Notes: generated by a model from the letters alone, not told the origin. Shown: positions 1 to 9,799, counted from the stretch's first letter. The stretch is DNA of 34,940 nt from Deltaproteobacteria bacterium (GCA_021772655.1 JAJFLM010000335.1:1-34940); one strand, 5' to 3'. Numbers and translations: made by a program.

Positions 1-188
1 GACAAGCAGCGGTTACACCTACGTTAGGAGCCTCAGCAGGCGTATCAGACGAAGGTAATGGAGCGACATTTGTAAAGATTGTAACTGTACCTTCTGGTTC
101 AGCTTCAGGTATGTATACAATTATTGTAAGACACGCTGGATCTGCTGCGGGTATTGGTTCTGTAAAGCCATTCGGTCCTAGGGGGTAG
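1..188 (+). CDS. C-terminal part of a truncated virion (coat/decoration-like) protein
   Basis: Open frame from the window edge (codons from base 3) to TAG at 186-188: QAAVTPTLGASAGVSDEGNGATFVKIVTVPSGSASGMYTIIVRHAGSAAGIGSVKPFGPRG*. Gly/Ala/Ser-rich, beta-like, in the structural block. Confidence 0.55.
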   Translation, partial: QAAVTPTLGASAGVSDEGNGATFVKIVTVPSGSASGMYTIIVRHAGSAAGIGSVKPFGPRG

Positions 189-193
189 TATAG

Positions 194-469
194 ATGTCTA
201 AACTATTACCTAATAAACAACAATGGGTTGATCTTAAAGACGGTGACGTAGTTCAAGTTTCTAAGGTTACGCTTATTGACCAAGGTTCTGGAGAGTTTGA
301 CTTCGTGGTTCTAGATGGAGCCGAGGATGTTCATATTCTACAGACAAATAGAAGCACAGCTGACCCTACATTCTACTATACCCAAGGTGTTTTCAACATC
401 GAGGGTGGTACTGCCGGTGACGAGCACCTAGTTGTTTCTCGCCACGGTGGTATTAATTTCCGTTCATAA
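194..469 (+). CDS. Small hypothetical virion-module protein
   Basis: ORF packed directly after the preceding stop and followed by an aaaggagt SD for the next gene; beta-rich composition. Confidence 0.6.
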   Translation: MSKLLPNKQQWVDLKDGDVVQVSKVTLIDQGSGEFDFVVLDGAEDVHILQTNRSTADPTFYYTQGVFNIEGGTAGDEHLVVSRHGGINFRS

Positions 470-480
470 AGGAGTATAGA

Positions 481-693
481 ATGGGTATTGATGACGCAAA
501 GCTAAAAATTGGCTCTATTGTTGTATTACTAGCTTCAGTTGCAGGACTTTTGGGAAACCAAATAGCTCCTGGGGTTGTTGAAACAGTTACAGCAGGACTA
601 CTGTCAGGAATGGATCAAGCCCTAGCGGCTGGTGCAGTTCTGTCAGGAGCCGTAGTAGCCATTTTACAGTGGTTCAAGAAGAAGGAAGAATAA
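481..693 (+). CDS. Small two-TM protein, holin-like
   Basis: 70 aa with two hydrophobic segments (GSIVVLLASVAGLLG; ALAAGAVLSGAVVAILQWF) and a charged tail KKKEE; SD aaaggagt upstream. Confidence 0.5.
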   Translation: MGIDDAKLKIGSIVVLLASVAGLLGNQIAPGVVETVTAGLLSGMDQALAAGAVLSGAVVAILQWFKKKEE

Positions 694-694
694 G

Positions 695-943
695 ATGAAT
701 ATTAAATTAACAATTCTTACTCTAGTTGCAGCCCTAAGTATGGGTTGTGCAGGATTGCATAGCGCGATTCCTACCGTCGATTTTGATCTCAGTGATGAGG
801 CAATTGACGTTCAGGTTCACTCACGTGTAGACAGAAGTCTACTATGTGTTCCAGCTAAGCTGGGAGAAATCCCGGTTCTAGGTAAGGTTCTAGAAGAAAC
901 TGTTGGAATCTGTGCTGAAGATGCAGATCCGGTAGAAGAGTAA
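695..943 (+). CDS. Small lipoprotein
   Basis: N-terminal signal MNIKLTILTLVAALSMGC with a lipobox-like ALSMGC; adjacent to the holin-like gene. Confidence 0.6.
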   Translation: MNIKLTILTLVAALSMGCAGLHSAIPTVDFDLSDEAIDVQVHSRVDRSLLCVPAKLGEIPVLGKVLEETVGICAEDADPVEE

Positions 944-955
944 GGAGATTAAATA

Positions 956-1366
956 ATGGCTAACGGTGACGTTACACACGTAAAAGAACTCGGTCGATCT
1001 CGTGTTGAAGGTGGCGGTTCTACTTTAGGTGGAATTAGCAAGAATAACAAGGTTCTAGTTTGGGGTGAAATTTCTGCCTCATACGCCGCAACAGGTATCG
1101 CCATGAATGGTGTCGGTGGAGTTAGAGCTTTAGGACTAACAACTCTGGATTTCATTCAACTAGAAGTAAAGGGCGCTGGCGCTGCTGGTACCACAGAACC
1201 TGCTGATGATGCGCTGTTCCTAGCAAACTACAAGAGAACTACAGATAAGATTTTTGTAGTAGATCAAGTAGGCGCATCTGATCCTGCGGTTCCGACTGCT
1301 GGAGATTTGCTTGTTATTAGTTACTTTGCTAGTGGCGAATCTGCTTCAGCACCGGACCTAGTATAA
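956..1366 (+). CDS. Putative small coat/decoration protein
   Basis: 136 aa Gly/Ala/Val-rich ORF with SD aaggag, followed by a strong intrinsic terminator, consistent with a highly expressed virion gene. Confidence 0.5.
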   Translation: MANGDVTHVKELGRSRVEGGGSTLGGISKNNKVLVWGEISASYAATGIAMNGVGGVRALGLTTLDFIQLEVKGAGAAGTTEPADDALFLANYKRTTDKIFVVDQVGASDPAVPTAGDLLVISYFASGESASAPDLV

Positions 1367-1392
1367 CCACTAACATCTTAATACTCTAGGAG

Positions 1393-1421
1393 GGGCGTCG
1401 AGTACGCTCGATGCCCTTTTT
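1393..1421 (+). terminator. Rho-independent terminator
   Basis: GGGCGTCGAG-TACG-CTCGATGCCC-TTTTT: 10-bp stem with one G-T wobble, tetraloop and T run (1417-1421). Confidence 0.85.
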
Positions 1422-1425
1422 GCTT

Positions 1426-1557
1426 ATGCTTGTAACTTGTAAATCATGTATGTATCCGTTTGAAGTAAATCCCCGAGCAAAAGGGAAAATACCACAAACC
1501 TGTCCTACCTGTAGAGCCAAGCAACAGCAAGAGTATAAAGATAAAAGGAGTAAGTAA
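1426..1557 (+). CDS. Mini zinc-ribbon protein (about 43 aa; alternative start 1411 gives 48 aa)
   Basis: Not in the ORF track (<60 aa). Translation MLVTCKSCMYPFEVNPRAKGKIPQTCPTCRAKQQQEYKDKRSK* has two CxxC knuckles; its stop overlaps the next start (TAATG). Confidence 0.6.
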   Translation: MLVTCKSCMYPFEVNPRAKGKIPQTCPTCRAKQQQEYKDKRSK

Positions 1558-1832
1558 TGGCTGAACTAACATCAGATAAGTCTTACATCACAGCTCTAGG
1601 TCCGCTTAAGATTGAGTTTGTTATTTGTGAAGTACCTTCAAATGATGATACTTATATAAGTAAGCTTGCTAATCCTACTGTAGCCGTTGCGTTACAGTCT
1701 GGAGACCAAGCCGCTACTACACAAAATGTAAGCGCATCTATTTCAAGTAAAACTGTCACATTGCATGATGTTGACGGGTCCAGTGATGTAGTATTAATGA
1801 TCTTTGGAGATAGCCTAGCTAAGGCAACTTAA
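1557..1832 (+). CDS. Small hypothetical virion-module protein
   Basis: ORF with SD (aaaaggagtaagtaatg), beta-rich composition. Confidence 0.55.
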   Translation: MAELTSDKSYITALGPLKIEFVICEVPSNDDTYISKLANPTVAVALQSGDQAATTQNVSASISSKTVTLHDVDGSSDVVLMIFGDSLAKAT

Positions 1833-1858
1833 CTAGGAATTCAGGGGAGGGGATTCTA

Positions 1859-2536
1859 ATGGGTTATCTACCTACAATTTTGAGACCGAGGGGCGTTCCT
1901 CACAAGGAACTAACCCCCGGTCTTGATTTACCTTCGTTTTTTTGTGATGAGCTTAAAGCTATCGATCCTAAATTATTCATAGTATATCATCCTTACCGTG
2001 TTATGTGGGAAGGGGTTATTAATGAATATGTTGGAGAGCTTGAGGATCCTAGATTTACAATTCATCGCGAATTTGGTCAGGAGAATTGGGGCTTCGTTCT
2101 AACCGATGGGGATGGTTTCCCTATTGAAGAAGCAGCATGGCATATATGGCGCTTGGAAGATCCGCATGGCTGGGCGCATGTTGTGAAGATTGAAAGCCAT
2201 GAAGGAGAGTACTTGAGCTTCCTTCTGAACCGGCTTAACCTTCAAGCCATCTGGACTAATAGATACGGAGCCTCTTCCTGGGGTCGAAAATTAGATTCAG
2301 ATGCCGAAGAAATTCGGGAAAGCAAGAAGAAAATGGAAGCAGCTATGCACGATGCTTACCAAGAAGAAAATTCGTGGCTAATGAAAAGAGCCATGGAGAA
2401 TTTTGAGAGAGGAGTCGTGGCTCCCACTAATCCCACCACTTCTCAGATTATATCTTATCCTGGGCAAACTAATAGAACTGCAACAGAGAGACTTATAACA
2501 GACGAAGAAGGTGGCCTTGTGGTGCCGGAACGATAG
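1859..2536 (+). CDS. Hypothetical phage protein in the head/connector module
   Basis: 225 aa intact ORF with SD ggggagggg, immediately upstream of the adaptor-like gene. Confidence 0.6.
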   Translation: MGYLPTILRPRGVPHKELTPGLDLPSFFCDELKAIDPKLFIVYHPYRVMWEGVINEYVGELEDPRFTIHREFGQENWGFVLTDGDGFPIEEAAWHIWRLEDPHGWAHVVKIESHEGEYLSFLLNRLNLQAIWTNRYGASSWGRKLDSDAEEIRESKKKMEAAMHDAYQEENSWLMKRAMENFERGVVAPTNPTTSQIISYPGQTNRTATERLITDEEGGLVVPER

Positions 2537-2558
2537 GCTCTCTTATAGGAGTAGCTAA

Positions 2559-3251
2559 ATGGCACAAGAACTTCGGAATACTCTAGCTAGTTTTGAAGAA
2601 CGTGTTCGGCGATATATTAAGCAGGAAGATGCTTCTACTAGTCAGTGGAGTTCTCCTCTTATTAAACAATTTATTAATGCTTGGTACAGATTCAGAGTAG
2701 CTGAATGTGTAATGGCTCATGAAGGTTTCTTTACTTTAATTGGTACTAGAGATCTTGTAGCTAATGCAGCTCGTTATGCTTGGCCCTCAAGTATGACTCG
2801 ACTTCTCAAAATGGAATTAGTCCGAACAGACGGACGCCGCGTTCCCGTTCAACGATGGGAACGACATTACACTGTCGTGCAACCTGCCGTATCCAGTGGT
2901 GATTCCTATACCCCTACATACAGACCCGTTGGGTCTGGGTTCCTATTAGAACCAGCCCCACTGGAAGCAGTCACAGGCGGACTGTATCTTGAGTGGAATG
3001 GTACGCCTGATGAAATGACAGACGATGGGGATGGTATGCACGCAGACTTTCCTCAGGAGTTTGCAGAGTTAGTAATTATAGATGCTGCTGTAGCTTGTTT
3101 TGATCAGGAAGGTATGCAGGAATCAGGACAGCGTAGATCCCTAGCAGCCCAGAGATTGGAATGGGCGGATCGCTTTAAGCAGTATATTAATCAGAGAATG
3201 GTTTCTAGACAAAATATTGAACCATTCATCACTCACTATCAGGACGCATAA
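2559..3251 (+). CDS. Head-tail adaptor protein (P22 gp4 / SU10 adaptor-like)
   Basis: Helical N-terminus, central 'YAWPSSMTRLLKMELV...' / 'LEPAP...LYLEWNGTPDEMTDDGD...FPQEFAELVIIDAAVACFDQEG' layout typical of gp4-like adaptors. Confidence 0.6.
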   Translation: MAQELRNTLASFEERVRRYIKQEDASTSQWSSPLIKQFINAWYRFRVAECVMAHEGFFTLIGTRDLVANAARYAWPSSMTRLLKMELVRTDGRRVPVQRWERHYTVVQPAVSSGDSYTPTYRPVGSGFLLEPAPLEAVTGGLYLEWNGTPDEMTDDGDGMHADFPQEFAELVIIDAAVACFDQEGMQESGQRRSLAAQRLEWADRFKQYINQRMVSRQNIEPFITHYQDA

Positions 3252-3577
3252 TGAGTCATGCTAAATCAATGTCTGTTTCTTATTCAGACAAAAAAGGAAA
3301 AGAACAACATTATGCTATTCCCTCAGTAGTGAGAGGGAAAGAAGTATCTTTTGAAAAAGCTGAACGATACTCTAGAGAGAACCCTGATAATCATCAAATG
3401 ACTCGTTTTGGACCTTTCAATACTTTAAAGAAAGCAGAGAGTTTTATTCACAAACGATCTCATGCAGCAGACAAACCACTAGTACATACTTTTCAATCTA
3501 TGGAATTCCATAAACCTGGGATGCCTCATCATGGAAAGAAAAATAAGAAAGTAAAGATGGGAAGTAATGTCAGATAG
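3251..3577 (+). CDS. Small basic hypothetical protein
   Basis: 108 aa, His/Lys-rich, ATG overlaps the upstream stop; between the adaptor and nozzle-like genes. Confidence 0.55.
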   Translation: MSHAKSMSVSYSDKKGKEQHYAIPSVVRGKEVSFEKAERYSRENPDNHQMTRFGPFNTLKKAESFIHKRSHAADKPLVHTFQSMEFHKPGMPHHGKKNKKVKMGSNVR

Positions 3578-6062
3578 AGAAAAGATTCCATATGTAGACC
3601 TTATGAATTTCAAAGGCTTAGCTACTAAAGCTAGTCCTGATACTACTCCTCAAGGTATGCTTAGAGTAGCAGAGAATTGTGATTTCTTTGAGACCTATGG
3701 TGCTTTAGCTAAGATGCCTGGAAGTGCTAGGATTCTATCTTCTATATATAAAGAATCTGCTGTAGTAAAACCTATCTCATGGTTAGGTTTTTATAAAGCC
3801 CCTGATTTAGATGGACAAATTCTGCGTCACACATTAGTTTCAGCTGGTACTACTTTAGCTCGTTTAAATAGTGGAAGTGTTACAGGCGCGGACGATGTAT
3901 TAGAGACAGGACGTACTTCAGGATTAGTACATAGCGCAGACCGTCTAGGTCGCTTTATGTTTATTTCCAATTATGATGTAGATCAGATTGGAATAGGTGA
4001 TAATAATCTTAAATACGATGGTGCAGTTACTTCTAAATGGGGACTAGAATCTCCAGGAAGCCTTGAAACAGTTAGAGAAGAATTCGACGATGCTACGGAT
4101 TGGACTGCTGTTAATTGTACTGCTACAGACTCTGCTGTTTCCACATTCGATGGAGACGCTATTAGCCTAGAAAAATCAGGCACTTCCAGTACTACTTTCT
4201 CTGTTCAAAAGAATTTAGACGCGGATTTTAGTCCTATTGGAGATACCCGAGGAATAGCAGATGCTATTGCTAATCGTGTTAATTTTCAGTTATATATTCC
4301 TCGCGGTACTTTAATCGAAAAGTTTGCTACCAGCGGTAGAGCTTTGTCTGTTTATGTAGGAGATGCCAGTCTTACTAATAATTGGAGATTTGATTTTGAA
4401 ATTGGGAGCCTTCTTGAAGGATGGAATCAGATTAATCTTGACTTTACTACTAGTGCACCTGCTACTCCAACTACTGCCGCTAACCCTGTCCTAGGTGTAG
4501 AGACAGGTACTTTTGATCCCGATACTGATGATATTGTTGAGGTTAGATTTGAGTTTGTTCTTAATGCCATCTCTACTACTATATCAGGGATCCTTCTAGA
4601 TCGTTTAGTTTCTCTAGACGAAGGTGCTCCTGTTGTAAACGCCGGATCAGGTTCAGCGAGTTTCACCGGAACTTATCAATATAAGGTGGCCTTTGTTTCT
4701 AAATACGGACACCTTTCCAACGTGGGACCTTCTTCTATTTCATTAACTACCGCTGCTGATACAGCTATTGATCTTACCGATATACCAGTATCTACAGACC
4801 CTCAAGTTATTGAAAGAAGATTATATAGAACAGTCGCCGGTGGTTCTATTTTTCTTTTCTTGGATCAAATTTTTGATAATGTAACTACTACATATACAGA
4901 TGAAACAGCAGACGGGTCACTAGGAAACGAGACTCCTCCTCAAGCTGGAGATTTCTCTGACGATAATTCTCCTCCTCCAAAAGGAGGTATCGTAAAAGTA
5001 TGGAAAAGAACTGTTTTCATGGCAGGAGACCCTCAGAATCCAGATAAGCTTTATTTTAGTGAAGACGACGAGCCAGAATCTTTTCCTTTAATTAATGAAT
5101 TTGATTTGGATGAGAAGATTACAGCTATTTATGAGACTTATTCTGGAGTTGTAGTAGAAACTGAAACTAGTAAATGGCAAATTATTGGAGACAATCCAGA
5201 TTTTAATGTTGATAAAATTATTAAAGGAGCAGGTTGTGTAGGGCGTAGAGCCGCAGGACAAACTAGAGTAGAGGGGTATGCTGTAGATAGGGATGGAATG
5301 AGACTATATGATCTTAGTACTCTAGCTAAAATTAGCGAACCTATTAGAGATAAATATGATGCTTTATCTAAACCTAATATTGAATTAATTCATACTGCTC
5401 ATAGTAAAGCTAGGAACTTATTTCTTCAATTTAATCCTAACGCCAGTGGAGAATATGATTCTATTTTTGGTTATATTTATCCTATTGATCAAGTTAGAGA
5501 AGGTAACTGGCTTAATGTAGTTACTCCTTCAGCAGCTAATTTAAATTTTCTAGATGCAGAAGAAATAGAAGACAGTAACGGAGACTTTAGATTATACGCT
5601 GGTGGTGACGACGGAATGATTTATGAATTATTCTGTTCCGCTTCTAAAAATTGGGTGGATGCAAATGGAACCACTTACGCTATAGATACTAATATACAAA
5701 CTCCTTATATGAGATTAGGAGAATTAGGTGTAGAAGCAGAAGGGGTGACCGGAAAAATAGAGCCCCAGTTTATTGAGATTAGAGCTAGCGGCGATGCTTC
5801 AACCTGGAATATTACTTTAGATATGGCTAAAGGATCAGATCAAGCCTCTCCCACAGAAACTAAAACAATTGCTATGCAATTTGGAACTAATAACTCTAGA
5901 TTAGTATACCCTATTCCTTCTCCCCCATTAGGATCTCAAACTTATATTAGAATTTCAGCACAAAATAATCAGAAGGATGTTTTCTCTAGACTCCTAGCTG
6001 TCAGGTTATATTTCCATACCAGACCAATGGATGGGGCGGTAACTACAGTTGACACGGTTTAG
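3567..6062 (+). CDS. Large tail/nozzle-like structural protein
   Basis: 831 aa, beta-rich, start 'FKGLATKASPDTTPQGMLRVAENCDFFETYGALAKMPG' typical of phage nozzle/stabilisation proteins, directly after an adaptor-like gene. Confidence 0.55.
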   Translation: MSDREKIPYVDLMNFKGLATKASPDTTPQGMLRVAENCDFFETYGALAKMPGSARILSSIYKESAVVKPISWLGFYKAPDLDGQILRHTLVSAGTTLARLNSGSVTGADDVLETGRTSGLVHSADRLGRFMFISNYDVDQIGIGDNNLKYDGAVTSKWGLESPGSLETVREEFDDATDWTAVNCTATDSAVSTFDGDAISLEKSGTSSTTFSVQKNLDADFSPIGDTRGIADAIANRVNFQLYIPRGTLIEKFATSGRALSVYVGDASLTNNWRFDFEIGSLLEGWNQINLDFTTSAPATPTTAANPVLGVETGTFDPDTDDIVEVRFEFVLNAISTTISGILLDRLVSLDEGAPVVNAGSGSASFTGTYQYKVAFVSKYGHLSNVGPSSISLTTAADTAIDLTDIPVSTDPQVIERRLYRTVAGGSIFLFLDQIFDNVTTTYTDETADGSLGNETPPQAGDFSDDNSPPPKGGIVKVWKRTVFMAGDPQNPDKLYFSEDDEPESFPLINEFDLDEKITAIYETYSGVVVETETSKWQIIGDNPDFNVDKIIKGAGCVGRRAAGQTRVEGYAVDRDGMRLYDLSTLAKISEPIRDKYDALSKPNIELIHTAHSKARNLFLQFNPNASGEYDSIFGYIYPIDQVREGNWLNVVTPSAANLNFLDAEEIEDSNGDFRLYAGGDDGMIYELFCSASKNWVDANGTTYAIDTNIQTPYMRLGELGVEAEGVTGKIEPQFIEIRASGDASTWNITLDMAKGSDQASPTETKTIAMQFGTNNSRLVYPIPSPPLGSQTYIRISAQNNQKDVFSRLLAVRLYFHTRPMDGAVTTVDTV

Positions 6063-7083
6063 AATAGAAAGACCAAATCAAAATGTTAGATTAAAAAATT
6101 GGGCACCCGGTAGAGTAGCTCAACTAAAATTATTTCTTAGTCATTTAGAAGGAGCCGTTAATTCTTCATTAGCAGCTCAGGTTACTCAGTCTGCGAAAAG
6201 GAAATTTTCAACTTTTGTTCCGATTATTCCTTCTAGTGATATAACAGGAGAGGTGGAATTCCGAGAACTTAGAGTAAACTTTACACCACCAAGAGGATTA
6301 AAAAATTTACTATTTTATGAATATCAACTTAGTGAAAGTATTCAATTTTTTCAATTTGAGAGTTTCCAATCTCCTGAGGAAGTATTTGTATTTTCAGATT
6401 TGGAAGATGCATCTTCGTACTTTTTCCGTATCCGCGTCGTTACAAAAAACGGATTAGTAGGTCCTTGGTCTGATATATTACAAGCAGATACTCCAGAAGC
6501 CAAATCTCAAGGAACTTTCGATGTTACTGAAACTATTAATTCTAGTGTAACAAGTACTAGTTTTGTAGATTTATTCAGTAAAGATTATACTGCTATTGGA
6601 GGAGATGCTTATTATGCCATTGAGTATGAAATGAATGCTTTAGCTTCTCCGGTTGATGTTGTTAGTAGTTTACATTGGGCTGATATTGAGTTTAGATGGG
6701 AAGTAGACGGAGATCAAGTAGGTCAAGATATGCTTGTAACCGTTTATAGTGGAATAGATAATACAGGAGCAGGAGGGGCTCTAACAGGAGAATTAGAAGC
6801 TATTGTTGATTGGGCTCCAAGTGGAACATTAAATTTTCCTGGAAACTATTTAACCGTTCCGGGACCTTTTGAATTAAGAAGAAGAGGTTCTTTAATTCAA
6901 AAATTTAGCGTATTATCAGAGGGGGATCATACTATTAAACTTAGAGGTAGAATTAGAGACCCCAAGACTCATCCTACTCCTAACGATTATCAATTTAGTT
7001 TAAATACTGTAGTTGATTATTCTAAAGGAGCAGAGATTAAGTTGAAGAATTTTAATCTATTTGAAGTTGTAGTAGACGTATAA
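6049..7083 (+). CDS. Tail fibre/spike protein with fibronectin type III-like domain
   Basis: 'FRELRVNFTPPRGLKNLLFYEYQLSES...FSDLEDASSYFFRIRVVTKNGLVGPWSDIL' reads as an FN3 domain; beta-rich C-terminus. Confidence 0.6.
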   Translation: MTRFRIERPNQNVRLKNWAPGRVAQLKLFLSHLEGAVNSSLAAQVTQSAKRKFSTFVPIIPSSDITGEVEFRELRVNFTPPRGLKNLLFYEYQLSESIQFFQFESFQSPEEVFVFSDLEDASSYFFRIRVVTKNGLVGPWSDILQADTPEAKSQGTFDVTETINSSVTSTSFVDLFSKDYTAIGGDAYYAIEYEMNALASPVDVVSSLHWADIEFRWEVDGDQVGQDMLVTVYSGIDNTGAGGALTGELEAIVDWAPSGTLNFPGNYLTVPGPFELRRRGSLIQKFSVLSEGDHTIKLRGRIRDPKTHPTPNDYQFSLNTVVDYSKGAEIKLKNFNLFEVVVDV

Positions 7084-7085
7084 GA

Positions 7086-7955
7086 ATGGCAATTGGAGAT
7101 CATGTTAGAACTTTTGCTAAGTTGTTTACAAACCTTACGCCAGGGCAACAAAGAGAATTTGAACGTGCTCTAGCGGATATGGACAACTCTATTCAGATTT
7201 CTAGTTTAGAAACTTCTTTAGAATTGTTGAAAAGAAAACCAGATCAGTTACTCCCTATTCCTAACGTAACCATTACTCCTACTGTAAGAGGAGGTATTGT
7301 GGAATGGGTGGCATTACCAGATCAAAGAATTAATTTTTATGAAGTAGATGTATCTGATAGTAGTAATTTTGCTTCTTTTAATACTGTAACCACTTTTGGT
7401 ATTATAGCTGTATTAGATGGGTTAACCGCAACTAGATTTATTAGAGTTAGAGGAGTAAGAAAAGATGGAACAACTACTCCCTATTCTGAAGTAAAACAAC
7501 TTGCACCTAATTTATTTGATATCACGGTTCATACAGAAGAAGACTTCTATATCCCAGTGGTGGGCACAAGCGCAAATACGGTATTGGGAGGTATTGGCTC
7601 TAATCTGGATTATACTCCGATTAATCCTAATGGTAATTCTATGGTGTGGGGTTTCATATCTATTTATGGTGACCCCGCCGTAGCAATGTTAGGACTAAAT
7701 GATATTCAAGTAACAGTAGAAGTTAGAGTAATTGATATAGATGGTTCCACAGTATTAAGCACTAGTACCCCATGGCAAAATACAGTAGGGGAATTCTGGA
7801 GTTCTATGGCAATCGGACCTTTTACAATAGCTCACCCCGAATTGAATCAATCTTTGGAAATTAGAGTAGATGTTATTGATGGGACTTTAGACGGAGCAGA
7901 TAATACAGAAGTGTTCTGGGTTCATTTAAATGCACTAGAATTAGGAATTTCTTAA
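7086..7955 (+). CDS. Tail fibre/spike protein with fibronectin type III-like domain
   Basis: 'IPNVTITPTVRGGIVEWVALPDQRINFYEVDVS...LTATRFIRVRGVRKDGTTTPYSEV' FN3-like; same layout as the neighbouring genes. Confidence 0.6.
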   Translation: MAIGDHVRTFAKLFTNLTPGQQREFERALADMDNSIQISSLETSLELLKRKPDQLLPIPNVTITPTVRGGIVEWVALPDQRINFYEVDVSDSSNFASFNTVTTFGIIAVLDGLTATRFIRVRGVRKDGTTTPYSEVKQLAPNLFDITVHTEEDFYIPVVGTSANTVLGGIGSNLDYTPINPNGNSMVWGFISIYGDPAVAMLGLNDIQVTVEVRVIDIDGSTVLSTSTPWQNTVGEFWSSMAIGPFTIAHPELNQSLEIRVDVIDGTLDGADNTEVFWVHLNALELGIS

Positions 7956-9766
7956 TGGCTAGACGACGATCATTAATTGCCAACAGACTGGCACATATGA
8001 AGGATCTTCCTCCTGATGAGAGGGATTTATTAGTTCGTATTGGTCAAACAATTGATTCAGCTATTAATAATAGGGGACCTACTAATCCTCATGAAGACCC
8101 AAATGAGAGAAGAAGATCAAACGTAAAACTTCCTCCTCCTTCTAATATTACAGTAGAGAGAGGAGTACGTACCGCTAAATTTTTATGGGACCCAGTAAAT
8201 AGTCCTATCCTTCTACATTATAAATTAACTTTTCTTAATAAAGATAGTGGAGAAGAAACAGTTAGAACTTCTTTCTCTAATGAATTTATATTTAAAGGAG
8301 ATGGTGGAAACTATAAAGTTTTAATTAAATGTATTGGTAGATCTGGTATATCTTCTGCTAATCGAGTACTTGAAATTGAAGTACCAGATAGTGTTATGAT
8401 CTTAGAAGGAGCTAAAAATGACATTGACACAATTGGGTTTTCTGTGTCAGAAACTGTATATATTCCTCCTAATTATACTGCTTTTGTATGGATGGCTTTC
8501 ACTTTAAATGATGAATCTTTTCAATTAGCTAATGATACTCCAACGGCAGTATTAAAAAGAAGATTATCTACAGAAGAAGCCGCCTCTGATATTGAAGAAC
8601 AATCCGTCACTCTTTACCCAGAAAGCGAAACAGTTACTAGTTTAAATAATATTCTAGGTTTGTCTAATGGTTTTGCTATTAGTAGACCCACTATAGGTGG
8701 AGCACCAGCAAGAGGGTCTAATAACAATGAAACTTCTCAGACTATTATGTTTGCACCTCTCGATGATATTCCTGAGGTACATCAAGGTTTAGATAATACT
8801 TTTACAGTAGAAATTCAAGATCGAGCACAGTTAGACGTTAAAAGTCTTTCTATTGTAATATGGGTAGCTACTGGAGGTAGAGGGTTCTTTACTCCACCGG
8901 CTCCTTTTACTCAGCATTTAAATTCTCTATCTGTTGTTAGAGCACCAGCGGCAACTATTGGTACTGACTATTCAATAGATGTTACTCCCTCTGTTGAAAT
9001 TATAGGAAACCCTGCTTTTAGTATGGGTTATTGGATGAAGCCTTTAACCACTGATACTCGTGGAATTAATTTAGACATAAGAAATCCTGCTATTGGTACT
9101 ATTGGCGCTGTTTATTGTGAGGTTTCTACTTTTATAAGTGGAACAGCTCAAACTGCTCTTTTAAGAATTGGAACGGGAAGTGGAGGAGCAACAGAGCTTG
9201 TTCTTCATACTAATACTTCTAGTTATATTTTTTCATCTGGTTTAAATGTTTGGTATCATTTCGTTTGGACCTATAGTTCTAGTCCGAGAAGAGTAAGATT
9301 ATATAAAAATGGTTCTTTAATTTTATCTACTTCGGCAGGAGATGGGGTTACAGTATTTTCATCTGATAGTATATCAGGAGGTTCTATTAATCCTGTTAAT
9401 ACAGCAAGTGGAACTGCAACACAAGCACGAACAGAGTGGACTTCTTTAGGATCTCAAAGTGAATCACATAGAATGTGGGAAGCTGCAATCTGGGAAGAGA
9501 CAGAGCTTACGGCTGCTGCTGTTTTAGCTCTTTATAATTCTGGAGATGGTTACAATTTTGATATTAGTTCAAACTCAGGAAGCTACCTATCTTCAGATAA
9601 GCTTACTCTTTGGCTTAAATACGGAAAAGATACGAGCGCCTCAGATACAGATCTTTCAATAGGAGCCACAACCTCGGTGATTCCATCTAAAGTAGGAGCA
9701 TACAATCCTCTAACTGTAAGTGCTGGTGTAGATGCTACAGTTATTGATGATTATCCAGGCAAATGA
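7955..9766 (+). CDS. Tail fibre/spike with FN3-like domain and concanavalin/LamG-like domain
   Basis: N-terminal FN3-like region; C-terminal 'FSMGYWMKP...WYHFVWTYSSSPRRVRLYKNGSLILSTSAGDG...AAIWEETELTAAAVLALYNSGDG' is a classic LamG/ConA-like signature. Confidence 0.75.
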   Translation: MARRRSLIANRLAHMKDLPPDERDLLVRIGQTIDSAINNRGPTNPHEDPNERRRSNVKLPPPSNITVERGVRTAKFLWDPVNSPILLHYKLTFLNKDSGEETVRTSFSNEFIFKGDGGNYKVLIKCIGRSGISSANRVLEIEVPDSVMILEGAKNDIDTIGFSVSETVYIPPNYTAFVWMAFTLNDESFQLANDTPTAVLKRRLSTEEAASDIEEQSVTLYPESETVTSLNNILGLSNGFAISRPTIGGAPARGSNNNETSQTIMFAPLDDIPEVHQGLDNTFTVEIQDRAQLDVKSLSIVIWVATGGRGFFTPPAPFTQHLNSLSVVRAPAATIGTDYSIDVTPSVEIIGNPAFSMGYWMKPLTTDTRGINLDIRNPAIGTIGAVYCEVSTFISGTAQTALLRIGTGSGGATELVLHTNTSSYIFSSGLNVWYHFVWTYSSSPRRVRLYKNGSLILSTSAGDGVTVFSSDSISGGSINPVNTASGTATQARTEWTSLGSQSESHRMWEAAIWEETELTAAAVLALYNSGDGYNFDISSNSGSYLSSDKLTLWLKYGKDTSASDTDLSIGATTSVIPSKVGAYNPLTVSAGVDATVIDDYPGK

Positions 9767-9770
9767 AAAA

Positions 9771-9799
9771 TTGAAATTTATCTTTAAAATTCAGATAAT
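9771..9799 (+). promoter_or_regulatory. Candidate sigma70-type promoter for the internal virion genes
   Basis: TTGAAA (9771-9776), 17-nt spacer, GATAAT (9794-9799) in an AT-rich 67-bp gap, the largest gap between + strand genes downstream of 1857. Confidence 0.5.

Noticed and set aside
3983-4666. - strand ORFs inside the nozzle-like gene
   Set aside because: Antisense to a long continuous structural ORF; no SD or family signal.
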